The notes: generated by a model from the sequence alone, not told the origin. Positions 15,232 through 21,872 are shown, numbered from the stretch's first letter. The stretch is DNA of 28,488 nucleotides from an uncultured Oscillospiraceae bacterium (GCA_934635545.1 CAKTZN010000006.1:1-28488), one strand, 5' to 3'. Numbers and translations are program-made.

Positions 15232-15329
15232 TTTTTGAGGCAGACCGCCGATAAGCGCTTGCCGGTGGAGGTTGTTCCGAACAACGGACGGGAAGTGAGG
15301 TTGCAGGGATTGCGGTGGGATGGTATAAT
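15232..15329 (+). repeat. copy of the repeat-plus-promoter unit (P1, left copy)
   Basis: From about 15277 to 15338 the sequence aligns with 19158-19223: a GTTC...GGGAAG..AGGTTGC block, then TTGCAG (15301-15306), 17 bases, TATAAT (15324-15329) and GGTGGCAGA. The bases before it (TTTTGAGGC, then GATAA) resemble the repeat at 24410-24430. It lies upstream of a ferredoxin fragment, in the same relative place as in the intact module, which shows that the left block is a decayed duplicate. Confidence 0.7.
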
Positions 15330-15352
15330 CGGTGGCAGAAAGGCAGAGAAAG

Positions 15353-15481
15353 CCGGTGTGGGGCAAAGAGAAGTGCGCCCTGTGCCTCGGCTGCCTGCAC
15401 CGCTGTCCCAAGTTTGCCATTCAGTATGGGAAGAACACCCAGCGGCACGGGCAGTATACGAATCCGAATGTAACGATATAG
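15353..15481 (+). pseudogene. C-terminal remnant of an EFR1-type ferredoxin
   Basis: Only 42 codons remain, with no start codon. They encode the second iron-sulfur motif CALCLGCLHRCPKF and the QYGKNTQRHGQYTNPNV tail, almost identical to residues 206-246 of the intact protein at 20039-20782. The first ~205 codons are missing, replaced directly by the P1 promoter region. It is a deletion remnant with no likely function. Confidence 0.9.
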
Positions 15482-15537
15482 CTTTCGGCTTATCAATTTA
15501 ATCCGCGCGTCAACACCGGCACGGCTGGCACAGGTCA

Positions 15538-15566
15538 TTGCAAACGCAAGAACGGAGTGCTATAAT
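15538..15566 (+). promoter_or_regulatory. promoter P2 (left copy) of the GNAT gene
   Basis: TTGCAA (15538-15543) and TATAAT (15561-15566), spacing 17. The surroundings (CATTGCAAACGCAAG ... TATAATCGGTCAACAACGATG) match the promoter at 21272-21300 nearly base for base. Confidence 0.85.
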
Positions 15567-15616
15567 CGGTCAACAACGATGTACGGCATCCATCAAGATG
15601 GTCAGGAGGGCCTGAT

Positions 15617-16138
15617 ATGATTTTCCAAAAGGCACATATCAATGATTTTGAGCGCATTAAAAACTTCTATTGGGATCTCATCGACGAGATGCAGGATCAG
15701 AACGATGTGATCGGCTGGAAAAAGGGCATCTATCCCACGGACGAGTTCCTGCGGGAGAGCCTGTTGCGGGGAGAACTGTTCACGCTGGAGGAAGATGGGC
15801 AGTTGTACGCCTGCGCCATTCTCAACAGCGAGTCCAATGAGGGCTACGCCGGTATTCCCTGGAGCCTGAACTGCCGGGATGACGAAGTGCTGATCCCTCA
15901 CGCATTGGGTGTCTGGCCCGCACAGCAGGGCAAGGGCGTCGGACAACGCGTGGTGGAAGAAATTCTGCAATACGCAAGGATGAATGGCAAAAAGGCGGTG
16001 CGGCTGGACATTCTTGGGCAAAATGTCGCCGCGGAAAAGCTGTACACAAAATGCGGCTTCCAGTTCGTGCAGGCCAAAACGATGTTTTACGAGGACACCG
16101 GCTGGACGGAGTTCAAAATGTACGAGTTCAACCGGTGA
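15617..16138 (+). CDS. GNAT-family N-acetyltransferase (copy of 21351-21872)
   Basis: The 173-aa protein has the acetyl-CoA pyrophosphate-binding signature QGKGVGQR (104-111) and the GNAT fold ending AAEKLYTKCGFQ. It differs from its paralogue at only five residues that I count (H7Y, R51W, M122A, V137A, R173L), while the DNA differs at many more, mostly third-codon sites. Both copies therefore appear to be under purifying selection. AGGAGG lies upstream. It is the only intact gene left in this copy of the module. The acceptor substrate is unknown. Confidence 0.88.
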   Translation: MIFQKAHINDFERIKNFYWDLIDEMQDQNDVIGWKKGIYPTDEFLRESLLRGELFTLEEDGQLYACAILNSESNEGYAGIPWSLNCRDDEVLIPHALGVWPAQQGKGVGQRVVEEILQYARMNGKKAVRLDILGQNVAAEKLYTKCGFQFVQAKTMFYEDTGWTEFKMYEFNR

Positions 16139-16184
16139 TGCTTTTGGGACAGAAGCCCTGCCGCCAGTATAAAGGATAAACGCC

Positions 16185-16355
16185 AACACCACCATCTGCG
16201 GTGGCGTGACCATCGGTGCAGGCTCGGTCATCGGCGCCGGGAGCGTGGTCACCCACGACATTCCCGCCGGTGTCGTGGCGGCGGGCGCGCCTTGCCGTGT
16301 GATCCGTCCCATCACGGAGGCGGACAAAATCAAGCCGGAACAGATTCTTTTCTGA
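16185..16355 (+). pseudogene. C-terminal remnant of a maltose/galactoside-type O-acetyltransferase
   Basis: These 56 codons correspond to the last 56 residues of the intact enzyme at 23319-23912 (hexapeptide repeats [18 protein letters not shown] to KIKPEQILF). No start is present. The left junction falls at the short sequence AACGCCA, which occurs at both corresponding places in the intact module (21913-21919 and 23742-23750), consistent with a microhomology deletion that removed a GNAT gene, the TraX-like gene and most of this one. Confidence 0.9.
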
Positions 16356-16378
16356 AAGCAAGGTCGAGGAGGTGTGCT

Positions 16379-16569
16379 ATGCCCCTTATTATCGTTCGCA
16401 GCGACATCACGAAAATGCCCGCAACCTCATCGCCCGCGCCGGCTACGCCCTCAGCACCAGCAGCAAATTTGATGTCATTATCGAGTATTTCATCGGGCAG
16501 AAAAAGTACGACATTTTTGAGATCAACGAGGCGCTGTTCGCCCTTGATCAGAGTTTATTAGGAGTGTGA
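16379..16569 (+). pseudogene. macro-domain protein reduced to its two ends
   Basis: ATG at 16379 opens [13 protein letters not shown], the start of macro-domain (ADP-ribose-binding) proteins of Firmicutes. At about 16411-16417 the reading frame switches, and the sequence continues as the far C-terminal HTH-like part of the same family ([22 protein letters not shown], then [19 protein letters not shown]). The catalytic centre, some 250-300 codons by family memory, is gone. It is an internal deletion remnant. Confidence 0.75.
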
Positions 16570-16572
16570 ACC

Positions 16573-16929
16573 ATGATCTTTATTTGCTACCCCAAATGCA
16601 CCACCTGCCAGAAGGCGCGAAAGTGGCTGGACGAAAATCATATTGCCTACGAATTCCGCGACATCAAGCTGGAGAACCCCACTTATGACGAGCTGGCCGC
16701 TTGGCACCGACGCAGCGGACTGCCGCTGAAGAAGTTTTTCAACACCAGCGGCCTGCTATATAAGTCCATGGAGTTGAAGGACAAGCTGCCCGGTATGAGC
16801 GAAGATGAAATGCTGAAGCTCCTCGCAACGGACGGTATGCTGGTCAAGCGTCCGCTGCTGGTAGGCGACGATTTCGTCCTCGTGGGCTTCAAGGAAGCCC
16901 AGTGGGCAGAGCGGCTGAAAGCCGAATAA
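16573..16929 (+). CDS. ArsC/Spx-family (YffB-like) thioredoxin-fold protein
   Basis: The 118-aa protein has the family's N-terminal CTTC motif (C9 and C12 in YPKCTTCQKARKWL), the FRDIKLENPT segment and the KRPLLVGDDFVLVGF C-terminal motif. It is a complete member of the arsenate-reductase-like family. It could be an arsenate reductase, an Spx-like RNA polymerase partner or an uncharacterised relative; the CxxC resembles Spx, and no ars genes are nearby. AGGAG precedes the ATG. It sits between two gene remnants and appears to be the only survivor there. Confidence 0.85.
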   Translation: MIFICYPKCTTCQKARKWLDENHIAYEFRDIKLENPTYDELAAWHRRSGLPLKKFFNTSGLLYKSMELKDKLPGMSEDEMLKLLATDGMLVKRPLLVGDDFVLVGFKEAQWAERLKAE

Positions 16930-17159
16930 AAGTACGGCTGGGAGTTCCTCTTCCTGGGGCCAATATCGACGCGGCGAAGGAGGCGGCCTGCTTCGGCATT
17001 GACGCTGATCGTGCGGTGAACTACAAGTGCGACGAAGTGGGCACGGCGTTGAACTACGAGGTCATCAGCGAGGCCGTGTGCAGCGTCCGCGCCGCCAGAC
17101 CCCTCAGCGCCGACCGGAAGCGCCGCATCGACGAGGATGTGCAGAAGCGGGGAAGATGA
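16930..17159 (+). pseudogene. frameshifted C-terminal remnant of a vWA-domain protein
   Basis: Directly after the ArsC-like stop, the frame reads KYGWEFLFL, then needs a one-base shift near 16956 to continue as GANIDAAKEAACFGID...AVNY...GTALNYEVISEAV. That is the typical end of bacterial von Willebrand A proteins of the phage/TerY-like type. No start and no MIDAS motif remain. It is a broken fragment; family assignment rests on memory of this C-terminal pattern. Confidence 0.6.
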
Positions 17160-17192
17160 TGAATATTCGCGCCCCCTGTCACAACAACACCA

Positions 17193-17226
17193 AAAGGACG
17201 GAGGCGACTCTGGTCGTCCTTTTTGC
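17193..17226 (+). terminator. intrinsic terminator after the vWA remnant
   Basis: AAAGGACG (17193-17200) pairs with CGTCCTTT (17215-17222), followed by TTT. This was probably the native terminator of the lost gene. Confidence 0.65.
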
Positions 17227-17255
17227 GCGGCGGAGACTGAACGCAAAAAAATAAG

Positions 17256-17290
17256 AAAAACCCCTCTGAAATCCACGATTTCAGAGGGAT
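17256..17290 (-). terminator. terminator following the tRNA-Pro fragment
   Basis: A 12-bp perfect stem (17262-17273 against 17277-17288) with a CAC loop and T5 on the minus strand lies directly after the CCA end of the tRNA fragment. It looks like the original tRNA terminator carried along with it. Confidence 0.85.
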
Positions 17291-17292
17291 TT

Positions 17293-17337
17293 TGGTCCGA
17301 GTAGTGCGGCTCGAACGCACGGTCTCCTGGTCCCAAA
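17293..17337 (-). other. 3' half of a tRNA-Pro(TGG): probable attachment (att) scar
   Basis: Read on the minus strand: TTTGGGA (anticodon loop with TGG), CCAGG, a five-base variable loop, the T arm GTGCG-TTCGAGC-CGCAC, TACTCGG, A and CCA. All 3' tRNA features are present. The sequence 5' of the anticodon loop (ATCGC, then unrelated A/T-rich DNA) cannot pair with CCAGG and contains no D arm. A breakpoint at the anticodon loop is where one class of tyrosine integrases recombines, so this is best read as the duplicated end of an integrated element extending to the right. Confidence 0.8.
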
Positions 17338-17470
17338 GCGATGTCAAACATTTTTTCCACTCATTTGTAGCGGTTTATAACTGTTTTCAATTTGTTTCAC
17401 TCACTCTTTGACGCTCTTAATTCCACTGTTTCCGGGTGCTCCGATGCCGTATGTGGTAATCTATGTGGTC

Positions 17471-17529
17471 AAAAACGCTTCCCGCCCGGTTTCCGGTGAA
17501 AGTTCACCGATGCCGGACGGGAAGCGTTT
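17471..17529 (-). terminator. large compound hairpin with minus-strand T run
   Basis: A 12-bp outer stem (17473-17484 against 17518-17529) continues after one mismatch with CCGG/CCGG and encloses a second hairpin (17494-17499 against 17504-17509). On the minus strand it is followed by T5 (17471-17475). It may terminate leftward transcription from the toxin-antitoxin genes, or be part of the integration-site structure. The region 17338-17470 contains no gene I can support. Confidence 0.6.
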
Positions 17530-17534
17530 CGCGT

Positions 17535-17628
17535 TTCTGTGTGGTCTGTATTGTAACTCAGAGCAGACGGTTATGCAAGTGGTTTTTGCGTGGGTGGTGG
17601 CTCAAAGATTGAGCCGCCATAAACAAAG
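17535..17628 (+). repeat. dispersed repeat R, copy 1
   Basis: About 94 bp aligning with 24342-24434 (shared blocks: TTCTG-GTGGT, GTAACTC-GAGCAG-CGG, TATG-AAGTGGTTT-TGC, and ATAAACAA). This copy has a local hairpin GGCTCAA/TTGAGCC (17599-17615). It is non-coding in all frames as far as I can see and has the same orientation as copies 2 and 3. Confidence 0.75.
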
Positions 17629-17650
17629 AATACCCTTAACAGCTATTACA

Positions 17651-17681
17651 TTCCCTTAATTTGAGTGGCATTTTAAGGGAA
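17651..17681 (-). terminator. hairpin just downstream of the toxin-antitoxin genes
   Basis: A 9-bp stem TTCCCTTAA/TTAAGGGAA (17651-17659 and 17673-17681) with a 13-base loop, 24 bp after the antitoxin stop. The T tract after it is weak (AATGTAAT), so it may be a 3' stabiliser instead. Confidence 0.5.
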
Positions 17682-17704
17682 AGTATACCCCTCCAGTCAC
17701 AGAC

Positions 17705-18343
17705 TCACTTCTCCAGAAGATCCTCCATTGTACAGCCGAGGACTTTCGCAAGACTGAGGACAGTCTCCGCGCTGGCCTTGTTGATGTCCTTGTTGCGCTG
17801 CTCGTACATTTGGATCGAGCGGAGGCTGACATTGCTTCGTTTGGCAAGCTCCGCCTGCGTGCAGCCATAGAGTGTGCGGATACGCTTGAGATTGGTGTCC
17901 GCGAAATGCTCCCGTACTCTGGCATCGACAATATCAGCGAATTTGCTGACGTCTGCTTCGTGGAGAGGCGAATACATCTGCTGCAAGTCTTCAAACGAAA
18001 GAACCTTGAAAATATCGGTGAACTTTCTGCCGGAGAACCACTGGTAGTAGGCAACTGCCCAGCCGATCCAATACTCTCTGGAACGGCTGAAATTTACCTG
18101 CGGCTTGGCAGTCGGCGCTTTGCCGGTGGTCTCGACAAGAACATCAACAGCAGCTTCGATCCCGCTTTTTCCGGAGAGATAGGCCGGTTCGCCATTCTCG
18201 ATTCGCTTGCTGACAGAACTGACGGAAAACAGTTTTATGAAGCTATCTCCCGCAATTCCACACGCGTTGATGGCATAGTCAAAGGCATCGCCCAGCAAGG
18301 CCTGCGCGTTACTCAGATAGATTTCTTGGTATGCGTGGGTCAT
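17705..18343 (-). CDS. HTH (XRE-type) protein, probable antitoxin of a DUF3990 pair
   Basis: The 212-aa protein has an N-terminal alpha-helical domain (about 1-145, including REYWIGWAVAYYQWFSGRKF) and a C-terminal XRE helix-turn-helix (151-212: CTQAELAKRSNVSLRSIQMYEQ). Its start overlaps the end of the upstream DUF3990 gene by 35 bp in another frame, with GGGGAGG upstream, so the two are translationally coupled. The order toxin-then-antitoxin and the overlap fit a type II-like toxin-antitoxin pair. It probably neutralises the partner and represses the shared promoter; both are inference. Confidence 0.82.
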   Translation of the reverse strand: MTHAYQEIYLSNAQALLGDAFDYAINACGIAGDSFIKLFSVSSVSKRIENGEPAYLSGKSGIEAAVDVLVETTGKAPTAKPQVNFSRSREYWIGWAVAYYQWFSGRKFTDIFKVLSFEDLQQMYSPLHEADVSKFADIVDARVREHFADTNLKRIRTLYGCTQAELAKRSNVSLRSIQMYEQRNKDINKASAETVLSLAKVLGCTMEDLLEK

Positions 18344-19001
18344 CGTTCCGGATGCCTCCCCTCATGATGTCAAGCATATAAAGACCGTCATTCTCCTCTT
18401 CCAGCATATCCAAATAAAGCTGATCCGCTTCATCATTTCGTGCCTTGCGGAGAACATAATATTTTTCCTTTTCCGCAATAGAAAATCCCTCGTAATGCAG
18501 CAGAGAGAAGGCATATTTCGACTTGATAACGATCTGCTCCCCCAATTTGCCCAGCCGCATGGCTTTTGCAAGCTGCTGCACAGAAATCCCGTTATTCAGG
18601 AAAGACGCGGCAAAATCGAAATAAGAGTCATCGGCACGATATCCGACGATCAGGTCATAGGCATTGACATTGACACCAAAGTTATCGATCAAATATCGTT
18701 TTGCCCGCTGCGCAGCCGGATTCTTGATGGAGAACAGGCGGTGCTCTACCAAAACGGCGATCCAGTTCAGAATCGTATAGTCCGGACTGTTTAGATTCAG
18801 AAGCTTCAGGTATTCCGTATCAATACTGTAACGATTGGCAAAGCCGTCGCGCAGAGAAGATACGGCCCATTCTTTGGCAAGCTCTTCACTTTCCGTGCAG
18901 TAAAAGCCCAGTCCGAAGTCATTGTTCTGCTTCCCCAACCCAAAGGACGGAGACGCTATGATCTGTTCAGAGCCGTGATATAGGGTAGTTTTCTGATTCA
19001 T
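18309..19001 (-). CDS. DUF3990 protein, ADP-ribosyltransferase-like putative toxin
   Basis: The 230-aa protein carries the DUF3990 landmarks: LYHGSE (7-12), DFGLGFYCTES (28-38), YDLIVGYRADDSYF (115-128) and GEQIVIKSKYAFSLL (154-168). The family has been placed by comparative analysis in the ADP-ribosyltransferase fold, with YHG and FYxT holding NAD. The expected motif-3 position is Q/E-like here (GEQ). It starts at an ATG nine bases after GGAGG. Adjacent XRE antitoxin and a consensus promoter support a toxin role; the target molecule is unknown. Confidence 0.8.
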   Translation of the reverse strand: MNQKTTLYHGSEQIIASPSFGLGKQNNDFGLGFYCTESEELAKEWAVSSLRDGFANRYSIDTEYLKLLNLNSPDYTILNWIAVLVEHRLFSIKNPAAQRAKRYLIDNFGVNVNAYDLIVGYRADDSYFDFAASFLNNGISVQQLAKAMRLGKLGEQIVIKSKYAFSLLHYEGFSIAEKEKYYVLRKARNDEADQLYLDMLEEENDGLYMLDIMRGGIRNDDPRIPRNLSE

Positions 19002-19018
19002 TTCCGCATCCTCCTAAG

Positions 19019-19060
19019 TATCACCACACAAATAGTATCGCCAAAGTGATATAAAGTCAA
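19019..19060 (-). promoter_or_regulatory. promoter and candidate operator of the toxin-antitoxin pair
   Basis: Leftward TTGACT (19055-19060) and TACTAT (19032-19037), spacing 17. An inverted repeat TATCAC (19019-19024) and GTGATA (19046-19051) brackets the -10 box, a plausible site for autorepression by the HTH protein. Confidence 0.72.
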
Positions 19061-19088
19061 GCTATACTTGTAGAGAAAATGAAAATAA

Positions 19089-19147
19089 TATGTAAGAGAT
19101 TTCTGCGAGGACAGCAACGCAGATTTTGGGACGGTGTAAACAAAGAA
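19089..19147 (+). repeat. dispersed repeat R, copy 2
   Basis: TATGTAAGAGATTTCTGCGAG through GCAGATTTTGGGACGGTGTAAACAAAG aligns well with 24381-24434 and more weakly with copy 1. It separates the leftward toxin-antitoxin pair from the rightward methyltransferase module. Confidence 0.75.
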
Positions 19148-19185
19148 GAGGCGAATCTGTTCGCGGCAAAGGGTGGGAAGCAAGG

Positions 19186-19214
19186 TTGCCAAGGGTGCGG
19201 TGAGATGGTATAAT
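19186..19214 (+). promoter_or_regulatory. promoter P1 of the methyltransferase/ferredoxin/GNAT genes
   Basis: TTGCCA (19186-19191) and TATAAT (19209-19214), spacing 17, within the conserved block GGGAAG-AAGGTTGC...GATGGTATAAT...TGGCAGA that recurs at 15301-15338 and in part at 21981-22025. Confidence 0.85.
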
Positions 19215-19260
19215 TCATGGCAGAGATTTTGATAAATCGAATCTTGTAAGGAGTGCGGCC

Positions 19261-20019
19261 ATGAAAGCGTTTGCGGATCATACGAATCGTTTTGATGGTA
19301 AGGGCGAGGTCTACGCAAAGGGGCGGCCCAGTTATGCCGATGGTCTTTTCGCGTATATGAAAAAAACGCTCTCCATTACCGCGGGGAGCGTACTGGCGGA
19401 CATCGGTTCCGGCACGGGGATCTTTACCCAACAGCTGCTGGATTTCGGCTGCAAGGTCTTTGCGGTGGAGCCGAACCGCGATATGCGGAAAAAGGCGGAG
19501 GAGACGCTGTCCTACAACAAGAACTTTATCTCGGTAGACGGGAGCGCCAGCCATATGGGGCTTCCTGACCACAGCGTTGATCTCATAACTGCGGCGCAGG
19601 CCTTTCACTGGTTTGAGCCGGAGGCGTTCCGCAGGGAGTGCCATCGTGTTTTGAAGCCGGGCGGGAAGGTCATGATCGTCTACAATTCCCGCCATGAAAG
19701 CGCGGCCTGTACAAAGGCGCTTGCCGATTTGCAGCGCAGATATAACCCAGGATTCCGCGGATTTTCCAACGGCATGAACGACGAGACCTGCAAGGCGTTC
19801 TTTGCCGAGCCGTGCCGGATATACCGCGCCGATAACACACAGCACTACGACCGGCAGGAGTATATCGACAGGGCGTTGTCCTCCTCGTATTCGCCCCAAG
19901 AGGGCGACGCCGGATACGAGGAGTATTTGAAGGAAGTCTGTGAGATATTCGATACGTTTTCCGAAAAGGGCCGGATCGCCGTACCGGCGGATACGGTCGC
20001 GTATATCGGGACGGTTTAG
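19261..20019 (+). CDS. class I SAM-dependent methyltransferase
   Basis: The 252-aa protein opens with the FDGKGEVYAKGRPSYADGL segment typical of the Methyltransf_11/25 group, has SAM motif I LADIGSGTGIF (45-55), VEPNRDM after strand 2, the AAQAFHWFEPEAF segment and RVLKPGG (129-135). A small molecule is the likely acceptor; which one is unknown. AAGGAG precedes the ATG. It is the first gene after P1 and is followed 19 bp later by the ferredoxin gene. Its counterpart is completely missing from the decayed left copy of the module. Confidence 0.9.
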   Translation: MKAFADHTNRFDGKGEVYAKGRPSYADGLFAYMKKTLSITAGSVLADIGSGTGIFTQQLLDFGCKVFAVEPNRDMRKKAEETLSYNKNFISVDGSASHMGLPDHSVDLITAAQAFHWFEPEAFRRECHRVLKPGGKVMIVYNSRHESAACTKALADLQRRYNPGFRGFSNGMNDETCKAFFAEPCRIYRADNTQHYDRQEYIDRALSSSYSPQEGDAGYEEYLKEVCEIFDTFSEKGRIAVPADTVAYIGTV

Positions 20020-20038
20020 CGATGTGTGGAGGTGCTGA

Positions 20039-20782
20039 ATGATCCTATATTTTTCCGCCACCGGAAATTGCAAATACGTCACCGCCAGACTCGCGTCGGC
20101 CTTCGGGCAGGAAGCGGTGTCCATCGTTGACTGCATCCAAAATGGTGCGTATTCTTTCACGGATGACACGATTGGCGTTGTCGTCCCCACATACTTCTGG
20201 GGCCTTCCCAGTATCGTGAAGGAGTTCCTTGAAAAAGCGGATTTTTATACGGATTACCTCTACTTCACTTCCACCTACGGCACAACGCCGGGAGCGTCCG
20301 ATGCCATGGCAAGCAAAGCGATTCAGGGAAGATCAATCGACGCATTCTATTCCGTGCGGATGCCGGACACATGGACGCCGATTTTTGATCTTTCCACGCC
20401 TGAAAAGGTGGCGGCATTTTCCAGAACGACGGAAACGGAGATCGACGAAACGATCCGCAAGATTAGCGAACGCCATACCAATCGGCATATGGTACCACAC
20501 GTCCCTGCGTTTCTGGCGGAGTGGTTCGCGCAGCCGATTTACAACAACGATAAGCGTCGAACAGCGCATTTCCGTGTAGAGGAAAGCTGCGTCGGCTGCG
20601 GACTGTGCGCAAGGAAATGTCCGGTTCAGGCCATCGAGATGCAGGAGAAGCGACCGGTGTGGGTCAAGGAGAAGTGCGCACTGTGCCTTGGCTGCCTGCA
20701 TCGCTGCCCCAAGTTTGCCATCCAGTACGGAAAGAACACCCAGCGGCACGGGCAGTATACGAATCCGAATGTAACGCTGTAA
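20039..20782 (+). CDS. EFR1-family flavodoxin-ferredoxin fusion protein
   Basis: The 247-aa protein begins with a flavodoxin-like domain (MILYFSATGN, FMN phosphate loop; VVVPTYFWGLPSIVKEFL near 47-64) and ends with two [4Fe-4S] motifs, CVGCGLCARKCP (184-195) and CALCLGCLHRCP (213-224). Such proteins shuttle electrons in anaerobes; the partner enzyme is unknown. GGAGG lies before the ATG. Stop to next GNAT start is 18 bp, so it shares the P1 transcript. A near-identical 42-codon tail of a second copy survives at 15353-15481. Confidence 0.92.
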   Translation: MILYFSATGNCKYVTARLASAFGQEAVSIVDCIQNGAYSFTDDTIGVVVPTYFWGLPSIVKEFLEKADFYTDYLYFTSTYGTTPGASDAMASKAIQGRSIDAFYSVRMPDTWTPIFDLSTPEKVAAFSRTTETEIDETIRKISERHTNRHMVPHVPAFLAEWFAQPIYNNDKRRTAHFRVEESCVGCGLCARKCPVQAIEMQEKRPVWVKEKCALCLGCLHRCPKFAIQYGKNTQRHGQYTNPNVTL

Positions 20783-20800
20783 CTTGTGGAGACTACCATC

Positions 20801-21244
20801 ATGAATATTTACGAGGTTCACGACAGAACGCCGTCCCTGCTCAAACAACTCTTGGTGATCTGGGAAGCTTCCGTCCGCACCACCCATCTGTTCCTGTCGG
20901 ACGCGGAGGTGCAGAAGATCAAAGAATATGTTCCGCAGGCGATGACGCTTGTGTCCCATTTGGTCATTGCGGAGCGGGAAACCGGCTGTCCCATTGCCTT
21001 TATGGGCGAGGAAGGCCAGCGTCTGGAGATGCTGTTTCTCTCACCGGAGGAGCGCGGCGCCGGACTTGGGCGGCAACTCCTTGACTACGGCATCCGCCGG
21101 TATGGCATCCACGAAGTCACGGTCAACGAACAGAATCCGCAGGCCGTAGGCTTTTATGAGCACATGGGCTTCGCGGCATACAAACGAACCGACCACGATG
21201 AGATGGGCGATCCCTATCCGCTTTTGTACATGAAGCGGACATGA
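20801..21244 (+). CDS. GNAT-family N-acetyltransferase (YjaB-like)
   Basis: The 147-aa protein has the acetyl-CoA-binding loop RGAGLGRQ (85-92) and the VNEQNPQAVGFYEHMGF strand-helix end typical of GNATs. The N-terminal part (LLVIWEASVRTTHLFLS) resembles the YjaB group. A GTG at 20786 is also in frame, but the ATG at 20801 follows TGGAG at better distance. It closes the P1 operon; P2 begins 28 bp downstream. Substrate unknown. No copy survives in the decayed left block. Confidence 0.88.
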   Translation: MNIYEVHDRTPSLLKQLLVIWEASVRTTHLFLSDAEVQKIKEYVPQAMTLVSHLVIAERETGCPIAFMGEEGQRLEMLFLSPEERGAGLGRQLLDYGIRRYGIHEVTVNEQNPQAVGFYEHMGFAAYKRTDHDEMGDPYPLLYMKRT

Positions 21245-21271
21245 TACAAGCAGACCAACGCCAACAGGCCA

Positions 21272-21300
21272 TTGCAAACGCAAGAGCAGAATGCTATAAT
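21272..21300 (+). promoter_or_regulatory. promoter P2 (right copy)
   Basis: TTGCAA (21272-21277) and TATAAT (21295-21300), spacing 17, about 50 bp before the GNAT start. It matches the left copy at 15538-15566. Confidence 0.85.
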
Positions 21301-21350
21301 CGGTCAACAACGATGCTCGGCATCCATCAAGGCAGTCAGGAGGGCCTGAT

Positions 21351-21872
21351 ATGATTTTCCAAAAAGCATATATCAATGATTTTGAGCGTATCAAAAACTT
21401 CTATTGGGATCTCATCGACGAGATGCAGGATCAGAACGATGTGATTGGCTGGAAAAAGGGCATCTATCCCACGGACGAGTTCCTGCGGGAGAGCCTGTTG
21501 TGGGGAGAACTGTTCACGCTGGAGGAAGATGGGCAGCTATACGCCTGTGCCATTCTCAACAGCGAGTCCAATGAGGGCTATGCCGGTATCCCCTGGAGTC
21601 TAAACTGCCGGGATGACGAAGTGCTGATCCCTCACGCGTTAGGCGTCTGGCCCGCACAACAGGGCAAGGGCGTTGGACAGCGAGTGGTGGAAGAGATCCT
21701 GCAATACGCAAGAGCGAACGGCAAAAAGGCGGTGCGGCTGGACATACTCGGACAGAACGCCGCCGCGGAAAAGCTGTACACAAAATGCGGCTTCCAGTTC
21801 GTGCAGGCCAAAACGATGTTTTACGAGGACACCGGCTGGACGGAATTCAAAATGTACGAGTTCAACTTGTGA
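21351..21872 (+). CDS. GNAT-family N-acetyltransferase (copy of 15617-16138)
   Basis: A 173-aa GNAT with QGKGVGQR (104-111) and an N-terminal extension rich in acidic residues (WDLIDEMQDQNDVIGW). AGGAGG precedes the ATG. It has its own promoter and terminator, so it can be expressed separately from the genes around it. The near-identity of its protein to the left copy, against more diverged DNA, argues that the product is useful in both places. The acceptor may be an amino acid, antibiotic or tRNA-linked group; nothing here decides. Confidence 0.9.
   Translation: MIFQKAYINDFERIKNFYWDLIDEMQDQNDVIGWKKGIYPTDEFLRESLLWGELFTLEEDGQLYACAILNSESNEGYAGIPWSLNCRDDEVLIPHALGVWPAQQGKGVGQRVVEEILQYARANGKKAVRLDILGQNAAAEKLYTKCGFQFVQAKTMFYEDTGWTEFKMYEFNL

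Noticed and set aside
17293..17337. A functional tRNA gene
   Set aside because: Only the 3' half is present; the D arm, the 5' acceptor strand and the 5' half of the anticodon stem are missing.
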